Shown: positions 38,576 to 45,520 of the stretch, in pieces
Numbering within the stretch: position 1 is the stretch's first letter
Layout of the letters: the number at the start of each line of letters is the position of its first letter
IMG/VR virus record: IMGVR_UViG_3300012929_000018
Coordinates: 1 to 64,000 of that record
Length of the DNA stretch: 64,000 nucleotides
Direction: 5' to 3' (one strand)
Origin: a virus
Position numbers and translations under genes: made by a program
The notes under the pieces: model-generated
Database searches by the model: none
Told to the model about the DNA's origin: nothing
Seen by the model: the letters and a program-made list of their open reading frames with translations, nothing else

Positions 38576-38617
38576 GCAGGCATAAGCGCGCTCGCGTGAT
38601 GCCTGCGCATAATGCGC
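38576..38617 (+). promoter_or_regulatory. palindromic control element, copy 1
   Basis: GCGCATAATGCGC lies at 38605-38617, 13 nt before the start codon at 38631. It overlaps an 8-bp inverted repeat (GCAGGCAT at 38576-38583, ATGCCTGC at 38599-38606). The CATAAT inside the palindrome could be a -10 box. Confidence 0.65.
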
Positions 38618-38630
38618 GGGAGATGGTCGA

Positions 38631-39173
38631 ATGAAAATCACACGAACAAGTCCATCGCTCAAACAATCGAACATCAATCACGTGTGCGAGAGCGCACGTA
38701 TGCACGGTCGAACACGCTCGCCTCATTGGAGTTGGAACGCCGAAGCAGAAGTCAATTCCCTACGGGAAAACCGGCACGATTTCAGAATGCCGAAGGCATT
38801 AGACCGGAAAGCCCAAGGCAAATGGGTGAACGAATACACGCCTAAGGTGCAGCCCTGCGACGGTGTAACCGTGACGCCTGTAAAGGGAAACAGGGTTGCA
38901 TGGCTGAGTGAGGAACAAACTAAACGTTTCAAAATCACAATCACGAATGACGCAGGCGTTGAAGAACAGGCACGCATGAGCATGAAATTCACCACCTTAG
39001 CAATTCTTACTTACGGAAAAGTAGTAGAATTTGTTCGCTGCCACCGCGGCGTAAACGTGCGTGACATGCGCACAGACACGCTCAGATCACCCGCGTATGT
39101 CACCGCTGAAATTCGCCGCTTAATTCCGGTTAATGCGGAACAAGCGATTGAGCAGCTATTCGCGACTGAATAG
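38631..39173 (+). CDS. hypothetical protein, 180 aa
   Basis: A basic N-terminal half followed by a mixed domain with RMSMKFTTLAILTYGKVVEF and AEIRRLIPVNAEQAIEQL. No family recognised. It is the first gene behind a palindromic control element; the spacing of 13 nt leaves room only for a very short leader. Confidence 0.62.
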   Translation: MKITRTSPSLKQSNINHVCESARMHGRTRSPHWSWNAEAEVNSLRENRHDFRMPKALDRKAQGKWVNEYTPKVQPCDGVTVTPVKGNRVAWLSEEQTKRFKITITNDAGVEEQARMSMKFTTLAILTYGKVVEFVRCHRGVNVRDMRTDTLRSPAYVTAEIRRLIPVNAEQAIEQLFATE

Positions 39174-39189
39174 CACGCACATCACGCTT

Positions 39190-39202
39190 GCGCATAATGC
39201 GT
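39190..39202 (+). promoter_or_regulatory. palindromic control element, copy 2
   Basis: GCGCATAATGCGT, one base different from the consensus, ends 15 nt before the start codon at 39218; a GAAGAAAG ribosome site lies between. Confidence 0.62.
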
Positions 39203-39217
39203 GTGAAGAAAGTAACC

Positions 39218-39352
39218 ATGAAAAACAAATTATCTGAAATCCTGTTCGATCTGAGTGAGCGCCTGCCTAAATGCCTGAACGCATTAGCGTGGACGCTCGA
39301 CCGTGTGAGCCGCGCTATGGTAGCGAATAGCGTTGACTCAATCGGACTTTGA
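39218..39352 (+). CDS. small protein, 44 aa
   Basis: A 44-residue helical peptide: MKNKLSEILFDLSERLPK, then a second amphipathic helix. It is framed by a control element and ribosome site upstream, and by the next control element downstream. Function unknown. Confidence 0.58.
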   Translation: MKNKLSEILFDLSERLPKCLNALAWTLDRVSRAMVANSVDSIGL

Positions 39353-39362
39353 CTGTCACACG

Positions 39363-39860
39363 CCTTCGAGCGCAGCGCGCTATGTGTGCGCATAATGCGC
39401 TCGAAGGAAGTGACCGCCAGTCGGTTGCTCGGAAATGAGCGAAGCAGAGTAGCGAGTGAATGAAAGCGGGTAGTCGCATGAGTCGCCACAGCGTCAATCT
39501 CATGTGTAAGCTGCGAATAGCTCGTGAGGGTAGCTACAAGCGTGTTCTAGTCCGGAAAATTAACCATCCGGTTTCGTAAGGGTGTTCAATGATGCTACAC
39601 CCACGGTGAGGCCCGAACAAACGGGTGCGTAGAAGCGAGTTGGCTCTCGTGGAACGCATCACGCAAAAGCCTGATCGTCGGATATTAAAAACCAAATTCA
39701 ACACGCATACGAGTGACGCGACGTTATTCGTAGATGGCTGCGCGACGCAGCTATCAGCGTGCAGCCCTGTGGCCCTGCTACAATGTTCCAGAATACGCGT
39801 GATGCGTAGGACGGCAGCATTTCAGGGACACTAGCCAGTGCATCTCACACGTGACGTGTG
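39363..39860 (+). ncRNA. candidate large structured RNA, first of two
   Basis: The gene-free stretch 39353-39888 holds many exact stems. CCTTCGAGCGCA/TGCGCTCGAAGG (39363-39374, 39396-39407) encloses control element copy 3. An 11-bp long-range pair ACGCATCACGC/GCGTGATGCGT (39654-39664, 39797-39807) closes a domain holding GATGGCTGCG/CGCAGCTATC (39733-39755, 10 bp, CGA loop). Further stems are GGGTGT/ACACCC (39580-39602), CCCG/CGGG (39612-39625), GCTC/GAGC (39427-39440) and CACACG/CGTGTG (39846-39860). No frame explains it. Confidence 0.42.
39388..39400 (+). promoter_or_regulatory. palindromic control element, copy 3
   Basis: GCGCATAATGCGC followed by a GAAGGAAGTGA ribosome-site-like sequence, but no gene starts here. 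It lies within a 12-bp inverted repeat, at the head of the candidate structured RNA, and may be its promoter. Confidence 0.6.
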
Positions 39861-39888
39861 ACGTGTTACAGGGTTGCAATCTGATACC

Positions 39889-40317
39889 ATGAGTGATTTA
39901 ACCATTCAAGCGAACGGTCAGGCTCTAACGCTCGGAAACTTCGGCGGGGTCACTAAACCCGACTTCCGAACGAAAAACGCGAAGGAGTATCTGTCCGCGC
40001 ATTTCGGTGTCACTGTAGTCAAAGGCATGAAAATGCCTGACGTGAAAGCGGCTGTCCTCGCGACGGGCGTTACGGAAGCGAATTTCAAACTCGCCCGTAA
40101 AACCTACGACGGGAACAAGCAACAGTATCACGTCGAGTGCCGCAAAGTGACGGCGCTTCTCGCGGCTGACCCGAATTATCGGCAGTCCATTCGCAAGATG
40201 AAAACGGGTGCGGTTGTGACGTTCCGTAAAATCGGGGCCGTTGCTGCCAAGCAATCTGCCGCCGCCCGTATCGCGCAGTTGGAAGCGAAGCTCGCAGCGG
40301 CGGGCATCGCGGCCTAA
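39889..40317 (+). CDS. hypothetical protein between two structured RNAs, 142 aa
   Basis: A basic, mostly helical protein from the ATG at 39889. It has NFGGVTKPDFRTKNAKEYL, a KARK-type middle and a C-terminal helix (KQSAAARIAQLEAKLAAAG) that could dimerise. It stands alone between two RNA-like regions, so RNA binding is a testable idea only. No family recognised. Confidence 0.62.
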   Translation: MSDLTIQANGQALTLGNFGGVTKPDFRTKNAKEYLSAHFGVTVVKGMKMPDVKAAVLATGVTEANFKLARKTYDGNKQQYHVECRKVTALLAADPNYRQSIRKMKTGAVVTFRKIGAVAAKQSAAARIAQLEAKLAAAGIAA

Positions 40318-40348
40318 TCGCGTCGGCGCGACTTCGGAGTGTGAATGT

Positions 40349-40728
40349 CTGTGGGTGCGCAAGCGCCCACAGCAATTCGCTCTCACCTAAGGTGAACAGC
40401 TAGGCATACGCTATGAAAACAGTGCGGCTTTAGGGAACGATAGCGAAGAAAAGTGGCGAAGCGTAAATCGGGTTGGCCCGTAAAGCCTAACGATCAGGCG
40501 CGCGCAAGTCGCACCCCGCGACTAGGCCCCAAACGGCGAAAGCACGTTGCAACGTGCCCGCTGCGTTGGTCAGCGGCGGGTGTGCGGCGCATGTTGAGTG
40601 CTCAGTCAGGCTGGGTGGAAGTAGGCGCGTGAACATGACGCGCGCTGAGAAGCGGCGGGCCAAAAGCTCGCAAAATAGGCCCATGCTGCCGCGCGGTGGC
40701 ATGTGACGCACCCGGCCTGACTGCGCAC
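40349..40728 (+). ncRNA. candidate large structured RNA, second of two
   Basis: The gap 40318-40828 contains a chain of exact hairpins: CTGTGGG/CCCACAG (40349-40372), TCACC/GGTGA (40383-40395), GGCTTTA/TAAAGCC (40426-40432, 40481-40487), CGGG/CCCG (40469-40480), GTCGC/GCGAC (40508-40522), GCACGTTG/CAACGTGC (40542-40557) and CCGCTG/CAGCGG (40558-40576). A 15-bp stem (40603-40617, 40709-40723), extended by GTGC/GCAC past one mismatch, closes a multi-branch domain with GCGCGT/ACGCGC, GGGCC/GGCCC and a 9-bp GCGC-loop hairpin (40682-40703). Large phage RNAs beside tRNA genes (GOLLD, ROOL types) are known; identity here is unproven. Confidence 0.55.
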
Positions 40729-40828
40729 AAGCGTAGTAGATGTGATTTCGGTTACAGCTAGTTCTTTGAATTACAACTAAGATTACGTTCTCACTGGCAC
40801 GCTGGCTCTGCCTAAACCAGCACAATTT

Positions 40829-41023
40829 ATGAACCATGCAATGACACCACGCGAAAACTATCGCCCTTATACGCCTGCGGAAATCCAGGCTATTCGTGCG
40901 GCCGGGCGCATCACGCGCGCCGCGCGATGGGACTGCGCCAACCTCGAACAAAGGATGGAAATGCACCCTGAATTGAACCCGAACAAGCGGTGGTTTGAGC
41001 AGAAGGCGTGGAAACTACTATGA
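40829..41023 (+). CDS. small protein, 64 aa
   Basis: Starts right after the RNA-like gap. It has PYTPAEIQAIRAAGRITRAA and a Trp-rich basic end (NKRWFEQKAWKLL), which suggests nucleic-acid contact, but no family is recognised. Its stop overlaps the next start (ATGA). Confidence 0.58.
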   Translation: MNHAMTPRENYRPYTPAEIQAIRAAGRITRAARWDCANLEQRMEMHPELNPNKRWFEQKAWKLL

Positions 41024-41220
41024 CCATCGAAGTAAAACGAGACGGAAAGACGGTCTGCACGATCATCAAAGGCTCGGGCAGAATTAGCAGCGACAAGCTG
41101 AAATTGCTCGCGATCAGATATAACGCGGGCCATTTAAGCACTTTCAACGATATGCGCGAGGTAGTTCGACAGGCGAAAGTCATTCGCTTGGAGAAAGCTC
41201 TCGCGGTAATGTGCGCATAA
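41020..41220 (+). CDS. small protein, 66 aa
   Basis: Begins at the coupled ATG at 41020. VKRDGKTVCTIIKGSGRI suggests a beta start, followed by a helical half. The stop codon lies inside control element copy 4. Confidence 0.58.
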   Translation: MTIEVKRDGKTVCTIIKGSGRISSDKLKLLAIRYNAGHLSTFNDMREVVRQAKVIRLEKALAVMCA

Positions 41221-41225
41221 TGCGC
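41213..41225 (+). promoter_or_regulatory. palindromic control element, copy 4
   Basis: A perfect GCGCATAATGCGC overlapping the TAA of the upstream gene, 32 nt before the start at 41258. An AAAGGAAA ribosome site follows. Confidence 0.62.
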
Positions 41226-41257
41226 GCGAAGCAGATAACCAACAACGAAAGGAAACC

Positions 41258-41449
41258 ATGAAACACACCATCACACTGACAAAGGACAAAGAGACGAAGA
41301 ACAAAATTCGTTTCTCGAACGAACCCACCGACGCGATTAGCGGAAGCTTATACATCGCGAAGGAACTCGTCGGCAACGTGAATGCGATTCAGTTCGCAAT
41401 CGAGTTGCCCGAGGTTGCGGTGACTGCTCCGACTCCGGTCGAAGCGTAG
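41258..41449 (+). CDS. small protein, 63 aa
   Basis: A beta-type protein (MKHTITLTKDKETKNKIRFS, SLYIAKELVGNV) with an acidic end. A good ribosome site and control element precede it. Family unknown. Confidence 0.62.
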   Translation: MKHTITLTKDKETKNKIRFSNEPTDAISGSLYIAKELVGNVNAIQFAIELPEVAVTAPTPVEA

Positions 41450-41499
41450 TTGATACGCAGCGCCCCGTGTGATAACGTGGGCGTTGCAATCAGTTACGT

Positions 41500-41575
41500 T
41501 GTAAGGTAGCTCAGTTGGTAGAGCAGGCGCCTGTTAAGCGCCGCGTCGTAGGTTCGACTCCTACCCTTACAGCCA
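41500..41575 (+). tRNA. tRNA-Asn (anticodon GUU)
   Basis: A 76-nt tRNA with encoded CCA: perfect acceptor TGTAAGG/CCTTACA, D arm GCTC/GAGC, anticodon stem GGCGC/GCGCC with loop CTGTTAA, T arm GTAGG/CCTAC with TTCGACT, discriminator G. Confidence 0.95.
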
Positions 41576-41579
41576 ACAC

Positions 41580-41650
41580 ACAGGGGGCGAAGGCAGTAGC
41601 GCGAACTCCAAATCCGCGTGTGATGAGTTCGATTCTCATACCCTGTGCCA
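41580..41650 (+). tRNA. tRNA-Trp (anticodon CCA), short D arm
   Basis: A 71-nt tRNA with encoded CCA, 4 nt after tRNA-Asn. Acceptor ACAGGGG/ACCCTGT has six pairs, the anticodon loop is CTCCAAA (CCA), and T arm ATGAG/CTCAT with TTCGATT is standard. The D arm is reduced to a two-pair GC/GC stem, and the anticodon stem has one A-C mismatch. Similarity to bacterial tRNA-Trp is clearest in the 3' half. Confidence 0.7.
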
Positions 41651-41655
41651 CTTTT

Positions 41656-41770
41656 TGACTAGGTTGGTTGCGCAACAATGACCTGCACCTTGCATCGCGG
41701 TAGCCGTTGCAGCGGTGGAACGAAGTAAGAGCGTTGTTGTCGATGGTCCGATTCCATCGCTGGTCACCCA
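41656..41770 (+). tRNA. tRNA-like element with CCA end
   Basis: TGACTAG (41656-41662) pairs fully with CTGGTCA (41760-41766), followed by C and CCA. A T-arm-like GATGG-TCCGATT-CCATC precedes the 3' strand. The 115-nt length is too long for a normal tRNA; starting at 41679 (TGACCTG, one mismatch) gives 92 nt, the size of a long-variable-arm tRNA. No convincing anticodon arm was found. Confidence 0.32.
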
Positions 41771-41774
41771 CTTT

Positions 41775-42008
41775 ATGAACGAGACAGACGAACGCCTGCA
41801 AAGGCAATGGGCGCAGATTGAGAGCAATCGACGCGCCGACAAGATCGTGCGCCGTCGTAAGATCGCGCAAGTCACGGGCGGCTGTGACCGCTGCCCGCCT
41901 CACGCGAAGGAGAACGCGCGCCTCAAAGGGCGTAAGCCGCGCGAGGATAAGCACAAGAATCACCGCACGGTTAAGTGGAGTAGCCACCATTCCGTGCCTA
42001 TTTACTAA
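41775..42008 (+). CDS. small CDRCPP-motif protein, 77 aa
   Basis: Starts 4 nt after the tRNA-like element. A helical basic start (RLQRQWAQIESNRRADKIVR) leads to GGCDRCPPHAKENA and a basic tail. The Cys-x-x-Cys unit with nearby His suggests zinc binding. Known in similar form from phage genomes; function unknown. Confidence 0.66.
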   Translation: MNETDERLQRQWAQIESNRRADKIVRRRKIAQVTGGCDRCPPHAKENARLKGRKPREDKHKNHRTVKWSSHHSVPIY

Positions 42009-42011
42009 TTT

Positions 42012-42200
42012 ATGAACAGAGGAAACAGACAGGCGGACATACAGTTCCGCGATATGCTGTGGCGTTACGACCCACGGTCAATCGAAAGCGATACACCCAC
42101 GGCCGAGTGGACGTGTGCGCCCGAACCTAAGTGCGTTGTCGCACGTAGTTTGGGTGAAAGTAGAGTTGTGAACGCACGGGGCGTTCGCAGAGCAGCATGA
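42012..42200 (+). CDS. small protein, 62 aa
   Basis: A small polar protein (MNRGNRQADIQFRDMLWRYD) with one Cys pair. Its TGA overlaps the next ATG. Family unknown. Confidence 0.52.
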   Translation: MNRGNRQADIQFRDMLWRYDPRSIESDTPTAEWTCAPEPKCVVARSLGESRVVNARGVRRAA

Positions 42201-42289
42201 GTTGGGAAACAATCGGGTGGCTATTGACGATACCGGGATGGTGCGTTATAGGCATCACAGCAATCATCAAACTATGCAAACCACAATAG
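42197..42289 (+). CDS. single-span membrane peptide, 30 aa
   Basis: A 30-residue peptide with one hydrophobic segment (WLLTIPGWCVIGITAIIKL). The start overlaps the upstream TGA (ATGA) and the end overlaps the next gene, as for its neighbours. Confidence 0.55.
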   Translation: MSWETIGWLLTIPGWCVIGITAIIKLCKPQ

Positions 42290-42447
42290 AAACGCTCCCT
42301 AAGCGCCGCGGCGTTGTCGCGCGAGCTAACGGGATTACGGATAGCTACGGCAAGCAATATATTCGCATGAGCGATGGTAGCTTGCGCAAATTAAACGCAG
42401 TTACTGAGCCGCAACAGCCGCTCGTTCTCGGTGGGTTCGAGGTATGA
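42274..42447 (+). CDS. small protein, 57 aa, relative of 27023-27208
   Basis: Carries GITDSYGKQYIRMSDGSLRKL, matching GLTDRYGRIYVTEASGAIRLI of the gene before polA. The start at 42274 overlaps the membrane peptide gene. A longer frame to 42202 runs through that gene and is less likely. Function unknown. Confidence 0.58.
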   Translation: MQTTIETLPKRRGVVARANGITDSYGKQYIRMSDGSLRKLNAVTEPQQPLVLGGFEV

Positions 42448-42680
42448 GTGAGATTCACACAGATGAGTGGAAGCATCGCCGTGACACGTTGGTCGGATTC
42501 GTGATTATGTGCAATAACAACAATTGCTCTAATCGCCCATTCGATGACGCGCGCAGCGTGCGACCTGTGATCACCTGTGAAAACGTGCTCGAAGCAATGC
42601 GCGAGCGCATGCCGGACATTACGGCAGCGCAGCGTGTGGATTTCGTGCATGTCGCGAAGGGATTCATACCAATCAAGTAG
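42444..42680 (+). CDS. small protein, 78 aa
   Basis: Coupled by ATGA. It has a MCNNNNCSNRPFDD segment with two Cys and a C-terminal helix (NVLEAMRERMPDITAAQRV). Family unknown. Confidence 0.58.
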   Translation: MSEIHTDEWKHRRDTLVGFVIMCNNNNCSNRPFDDARSVRPVITCENVLEAMRERMPDITAAQRVDFVHVAKGFIPIK

Positions 42681-42691
42681 GAGACAAAACT

Positions 42692-42934
42692 ATGGCAAAT
42701 CGACAGACAAGGTGGTTGCTCGCCCACGGGCGCGGCACCAAAAACGTGGTGGGCAGCAGCCCAGCGCGTGCAGAGCATATTGACCGCCCGCTATTTCATG
42801 GCGTGACGTGCAATACTGCGAACAAGAAAACCAAGCCGCGTGACTCACTCGGCAAGTTGCGGACGTTGAGCAGCAAGCGAGTGCTCGACAAGCGCATCAC
42901 GGCTTACGCGGTCAATCCAATTTACGCATCATGA
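42692..42934 (+). CDS. small basic protein, 80 aa
   Basis: A basic protein with a RWLLAHGRGTKNVVGSSPAR start and repeated KKTKPRD/KLRTLSSKR segments, which would suit nucleic-acid or ribosome contact. Family unknown. Confidence 0.58.
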   Translation: MANRQTRWLLAHGRGTKNVVGSSPARAEHIDRPLFHGVTCNTANKKTKPRDSLGKLRTLSSKRVLDKRITAYAVNPIYAS

Positions 42935-43098
42935 AGCCGCCGTTCTGGATTTTCTACCAAGTTATGATGGTAGTGATACTGGCGCTGTCGGCGCTGGTAG
43001 CTGTGCCGTTGTGGGCGGCGTTTGAGTTTGCGATGCTTCCTTGGCATCTTCACCGGATGCATCGGAGACAATCTCGCCCTCGATCACGACGGGAGTAG
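42931..43098 (+). CDS. possible membrane peptide, 55 aa
   Basis: Starts at an ATGA overlap with the previous gene. One hydrophobic span (VVILALSALVAVPLWAAF) and a basic C-terminus are predicted. It overlaps 137 nt of the HTH gene on the other strand, and its basic tail may be only the complement of that gene, so support is modest. Confidence 0.4.
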   Translation: MKPPFWIFYQVMMVVILALSALVAVPLWAAFEFAMLPWHLHRMHRRQSRPRSRRE

Positions 43099-43540
43099 GT
43101 TCATCGTCGGCGCTCATCGCCTCATTGATGTTGATGAGTGTCTGTGATACCACATCCTGAGTGTCGAGACCTGCGGCGCGCCGAGCAATTTTGTCAGCGA
43201 GTTCAGCTTCGCGGAAATTGCTCGGCGCCTTGGCCTTCATCAATTTCAGCGAATCATGGGCTAAGTTGAAAGCTACCTTGCGGTGGTTTTCACCTTTCTC
43301 CAACCATTCATCGGCTTTCTTGGCAATGGCATTCTCAGCGGCCTTTTCAGCGGCTCGCGTTTGGATAGCCCCGATCATGCGTGATACGAGCGTCAATCGC
43401 TTGCGGTTCACCCGCCTGCGAATGGTGTTCGCCGATACGCCAAATCGGGCCGAAAGCTCCTGAATGTTAAGGCATTCGGCGGTGGCTGCATCTTGAATGG
43501 CGACCCAAGGGATACCTTTGGTGGGCGGTCTCTTCTCCAT
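42962..43540 (-). CDS. HTH protein, possible small terminase subunit
   Basis: A 192-residue protein on the minus strand, isolated in a plus-strand region. Residues 24-46 (LNIQELSARFGVSANTIRRRV) form a helix-turn-helix. The middle is helical (AEKAAENAIAKKADEWLEKG, EAELADKIARRAAGLD) and the end is Pro/Thr-rich. Layout agrees with small terminase subunits, which recognise packaging DNA, but a transcription regulator is equally possible. The start at 43540 is chosen because the upstream extension has no sensible sequence. Confidence 0.6.
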   Translation of the reverse strand: MEKRPPTKGIPWVAIQDAATAECLNIQELSARFGVSANTIRRRVNRKRLTLVSRMIGAIQTRAAEKAAENAIAKKADEWLEKGENHRKVAFNLAHDSLKLMKAKAPSNFREAELADKIARRAAGLDTQDVVSQTLININEAMSADDEPTPVVIEGEIVSDASGEDAKEASQTQTPPTTAQLPAPTAPVSLPS

Positions 43541-43568
43541 GTGTGACCGCAACCTTACGACAAACTTT

Positions 43569-43784
43569 ATGGATAAGCAAGACGAAACGGTAGATCGTTG
43601 CACCCGCATACGCGCGCCATGGACAAAGTGGCGTTTGTGTGTCGGCGTGGAGACGAAATACATGCCGATCGTTATGGCCGGGCTCTCTAACGAGGGCGCG
43701 CTCAAGGTCGGCATGATTACAGCTTGCCAGAGCAAGCTTGAGGGCGGGATTATTGTTCTACGCCCTTTACACGGAGCAAATTGA
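43569..43784 (+). CDS. small protein, 71 aa
   Basis: Divergent from the HTH gene, 28 nt away. It has KWRLCVGVETKYMPIVMAG and a beta-type end (GGIIVLRPLHGAN). The TGA overlaps the next start (TGATG). Family unknown. Confidence 0.55.
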   Translation: MDKQDETVDRCTRIRAPWTKWRLCVGVETKYMPIVMAGLSNEGALKVGMITACQSKLEGGIIVLRPLHGAN

Positions 43785-44047
43785 TGGACATAAATCAAAC
43801 GCACGACGCCATCCAGAAGGCGATGAGCGACGCTAGGGAAACTCCCGAATACAAGCAAGAAGGCGAGGAACTGAAAAAGTTTAACCCGCGGAAGCGCGGT
43901 GGCGCTGCGTATCCTAAACGCAGCGGCATGTCACGGCGCAAGCTACGAGCAAAACAACTCGCGCCGCCGATCACACAGGAGCGCACGAATGCGTTGCTCG
44001 ACGCTGCGCTGAAAGTTTGGAGTTTGAAGCATGGATACACAGACTAA
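43784..44047 (+). CDS. small basic protein, 87 aa
   Basis: A helical, Lys/Arg-rich protein (GEELKKFNPRKRGGAAYPKR, SRRKLRAKQL), likely nucleic-acid binding by charge. It overlaps the phosphoribosyltransferase start by 17 nt. Confidence 0.58.
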   Translation: MDINQTHDAIQKAMSDARETPEYKQEGEELKKFNPRKRGGAAYPKRSGMSRRKLRAKQLAPPITQERTNALLDAALKVWSLKHGYTD

Positions 44048-44780
44048 CGACAGACCCAAGATGCGGATAGACTTCCCATCGCAATACGCGTGGGAACAAT
44101 ACCTTCGCGACCAGCCTGTGCCAGCATTACTCGGCTATCGTTCGATGCTAGAAGTGGCACTCGACGCGCCAACCCCGCCCACGCAGCTACGCCTGGATAT
44201 GCGCACGCGCACAGGTAATGTGCCGCATCATGCCAGTGCTGATGTGGTGAAGTCGGATTACTTGTCGAATGTTATGTCACCCATCGGGTTACAGAAGGTC
44301 GTGCGTAAGGTGTGCTCGGTCATTAAGAAAAGCGGCGTCGAGTTCGATTCGATTGCATTCCGTGGATTCAGTGGAGCGTTGGTTGCGCCGCTGGTCGCCT
44401 GTCGATTGAAGAAAGGATTCCTCGCGGTGCGCAAGCACAAGGATAACGAGGATTGTCATTCGAGCTATCCTGTCGAGGGCGCAGTCAAAGCGCATTGCCA
44501 TTACATAATCATTGACGACATTATCAGCAGCGGCGCAACCGTCTGGAACATCGTTACCGAACTCAACACTTTCAAATATATTGATGTTTCCACTAACGGG
44601 AACACCGACTACCAGATCTTCAAACGCAAGTGCGTGGGTGTGTTCCTTTACAACTCATGGGTGAGCGATAAGGGTAAGGGACACGGCTTCGACTTCGAGA
44701 CGCGCGAGATTCATGCTGCCTACGGTGCTGACACCGAGGATTCATTTCATCTGCCTGTTTGGTCGTTCTCGGCAAAATAG
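44031..44780 (+). CDS. phosphoribosyltransferase
   Basis: A 249-residue PRTase. HYIIIDDIISSGATVWN (about residues 156-172) is the PRPP-binding loop; SIAFRGFSGALVAPLVA and GFLAVRKHKD match the earlier strands of the type I fold. The usual phosphate donor is PRPP, the acceptor a base or a related molecule. No neighbouring biosynthesis gene suggests which one. It may serve nucleotide salvage. Confidence 0.82.
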   Translation: MDTQTNDRPKMRIDFPSQYAWEQYLRDQPVPALLGYRSMLEVALDAPTPPTQLRLDMRTRTGNVPHHASADVVKSDYLSNVMSPIGLQKVVRKVCSVIKKSGVEFDSIAFRGFSGALVAPLVACRLKKGFLAVRKHKDNEDCHSSYPVEGAVKAHCHYIIIDDIISSGATVWNIVTELNTFKYIDVSTNGNTDYQIFKRKCVGVFLYNSWVSDKGKGHGFDFETREIHAAYGADTEDSFHLPVWSFSAK

Positions 44781-44818
44781 GCTTGACAACAACTAACGAA
44801 AAGGAGTAGAACGAATTT

Positions 44819-44959
44819 ATGACCAGATTAAAACAATGGATTGCGTGGCGCTATCGCCACCACTTCGTGTTCAAGTGCATTCATCCACGCGGCTGTGAGT
44901 TCTGCTCGTGGTGTGGGTTTGGGCACTACCGAAGCAAGTATTGGGCGGGACACAGATGA
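44819..44959 (+). CDS. small zinc-ribbon-like protein, 46 aa
   Basis: CIHPRGCEFCSWCGFGH holds four Cys in a zinc-binding arrangement, flanked by a basic, aromatic helix. An AAAAGGAG ribosome site precedes the ATG. The end overlaps the next start (ATGA). Confidence 0.6.
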   Translation: MTRLKQWIAWRYRHHFVFKCIHPRGCEFCSWCGFGHYRSKYWAGHR

Positions 44960-45330
44960 ACGGACGAAACAAAAGCACTGCAACCCTGCCACCCTGCAAC
45001 CCTGAACGGGGTAATCCGAACTTCGTGAGCATCATTGCTCAGTCACTGTGGTTCGTGGAAATGATGCCGCAGGGCTACAGGCACGGAGAGGAACGGCGCA
45101 ATGAGGTGTTCATGATGAACGTGACACCCGCTGAGTTCCAATGCCTGCAATACAAGAAGATGCGCGACTTCAAGCGAGTTCGCTTAGGTGAACAGGCGCT
45201 CGCGAATCATCGCAAGATCGACAATTTCAGGCCGATGTTCGGCACTCTGAGTCGGAGTCAACGACTCGCAAAACGGGAAAGGAAGAATGAAAGACGTAAA
45301 GATAAAGCTAACGTTCCAACGTGTGCATAA
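44956..45330 (+). CDS. hypothetical protein, 124 aa
   Basis: Near its start (residues 8-17) three units of the CTGCAACC repeat (44979-45004) encode TATLPPCNPE. A helical middle (MNVTPAEFQCLQYKKMRDF) and a very basic end (RLAKRERKNERRKDK) follow. Family unknown. Confidence 0.58.
   Translation: MNGRNKSTATLPPCNPERGNPNFVSIIAQSLWFVEMMPQGYRHGEERRNEVFMMNVTPAEFQCLQYKKMRDFKRVRLGEQALANHRKIDNFRPMFGTLSRSQRLAKRERKNERRKDKANVPTCA
44979..45004 (+). repeat. CTGCAACC 8-bp tandem repeat
   Basis: Three units (CTGCAACC, CTGCCACC, CTGCAACC) plus a partial unit lie inside a coding gene. Of the scattered copies in the window this is one of the most regular. Confidence 0.8.
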
Positions 45331-45520
45331 CATAGGCCGCGGCGGAACGGTCAACCAAAAGTATCAACTCAATCAAATTGAGAACGCGGTGACCGCGCGA
45401 GTTGCTAGCCCAGAGGCGGGCGCGTGGACGATCTATCGCGTGGGTGACATAGTGTCAGAGGCCCACGTGCAAGAGTTCGTCGCCGACAAACACTTCTACG
45501 AAGTGAAGGTGAAGTCATGA
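45287..45520 (+). CDS. small protein, 77 aa
   Basis: Beta-rich protein (MKDVKIKLTFQRVHNIGRGG, WTIYRVGDIV). It overlaps both neighbours. Family unknown. Confidence 0.56.
   Translation: MKDVKIKLTFQRVHNIGRGGTVNQKYQLNQIENAVTARVASPEAGAWTIYRVGDIVSEAHVQEFVADKHFYEVKVKS

Noticed and set aside
41511-41990. A 159-codon minus-strand frame
   Set aside because: It runs across two clear tRNA genes and the opposite strand of a better small gene.
44782-44811. TTGACA before the zinc-ribbon gene as a promoter
   Set aside because: The matching -10 region (TAGAAC after 18 nt) is weak and overlaps the ribosome site.
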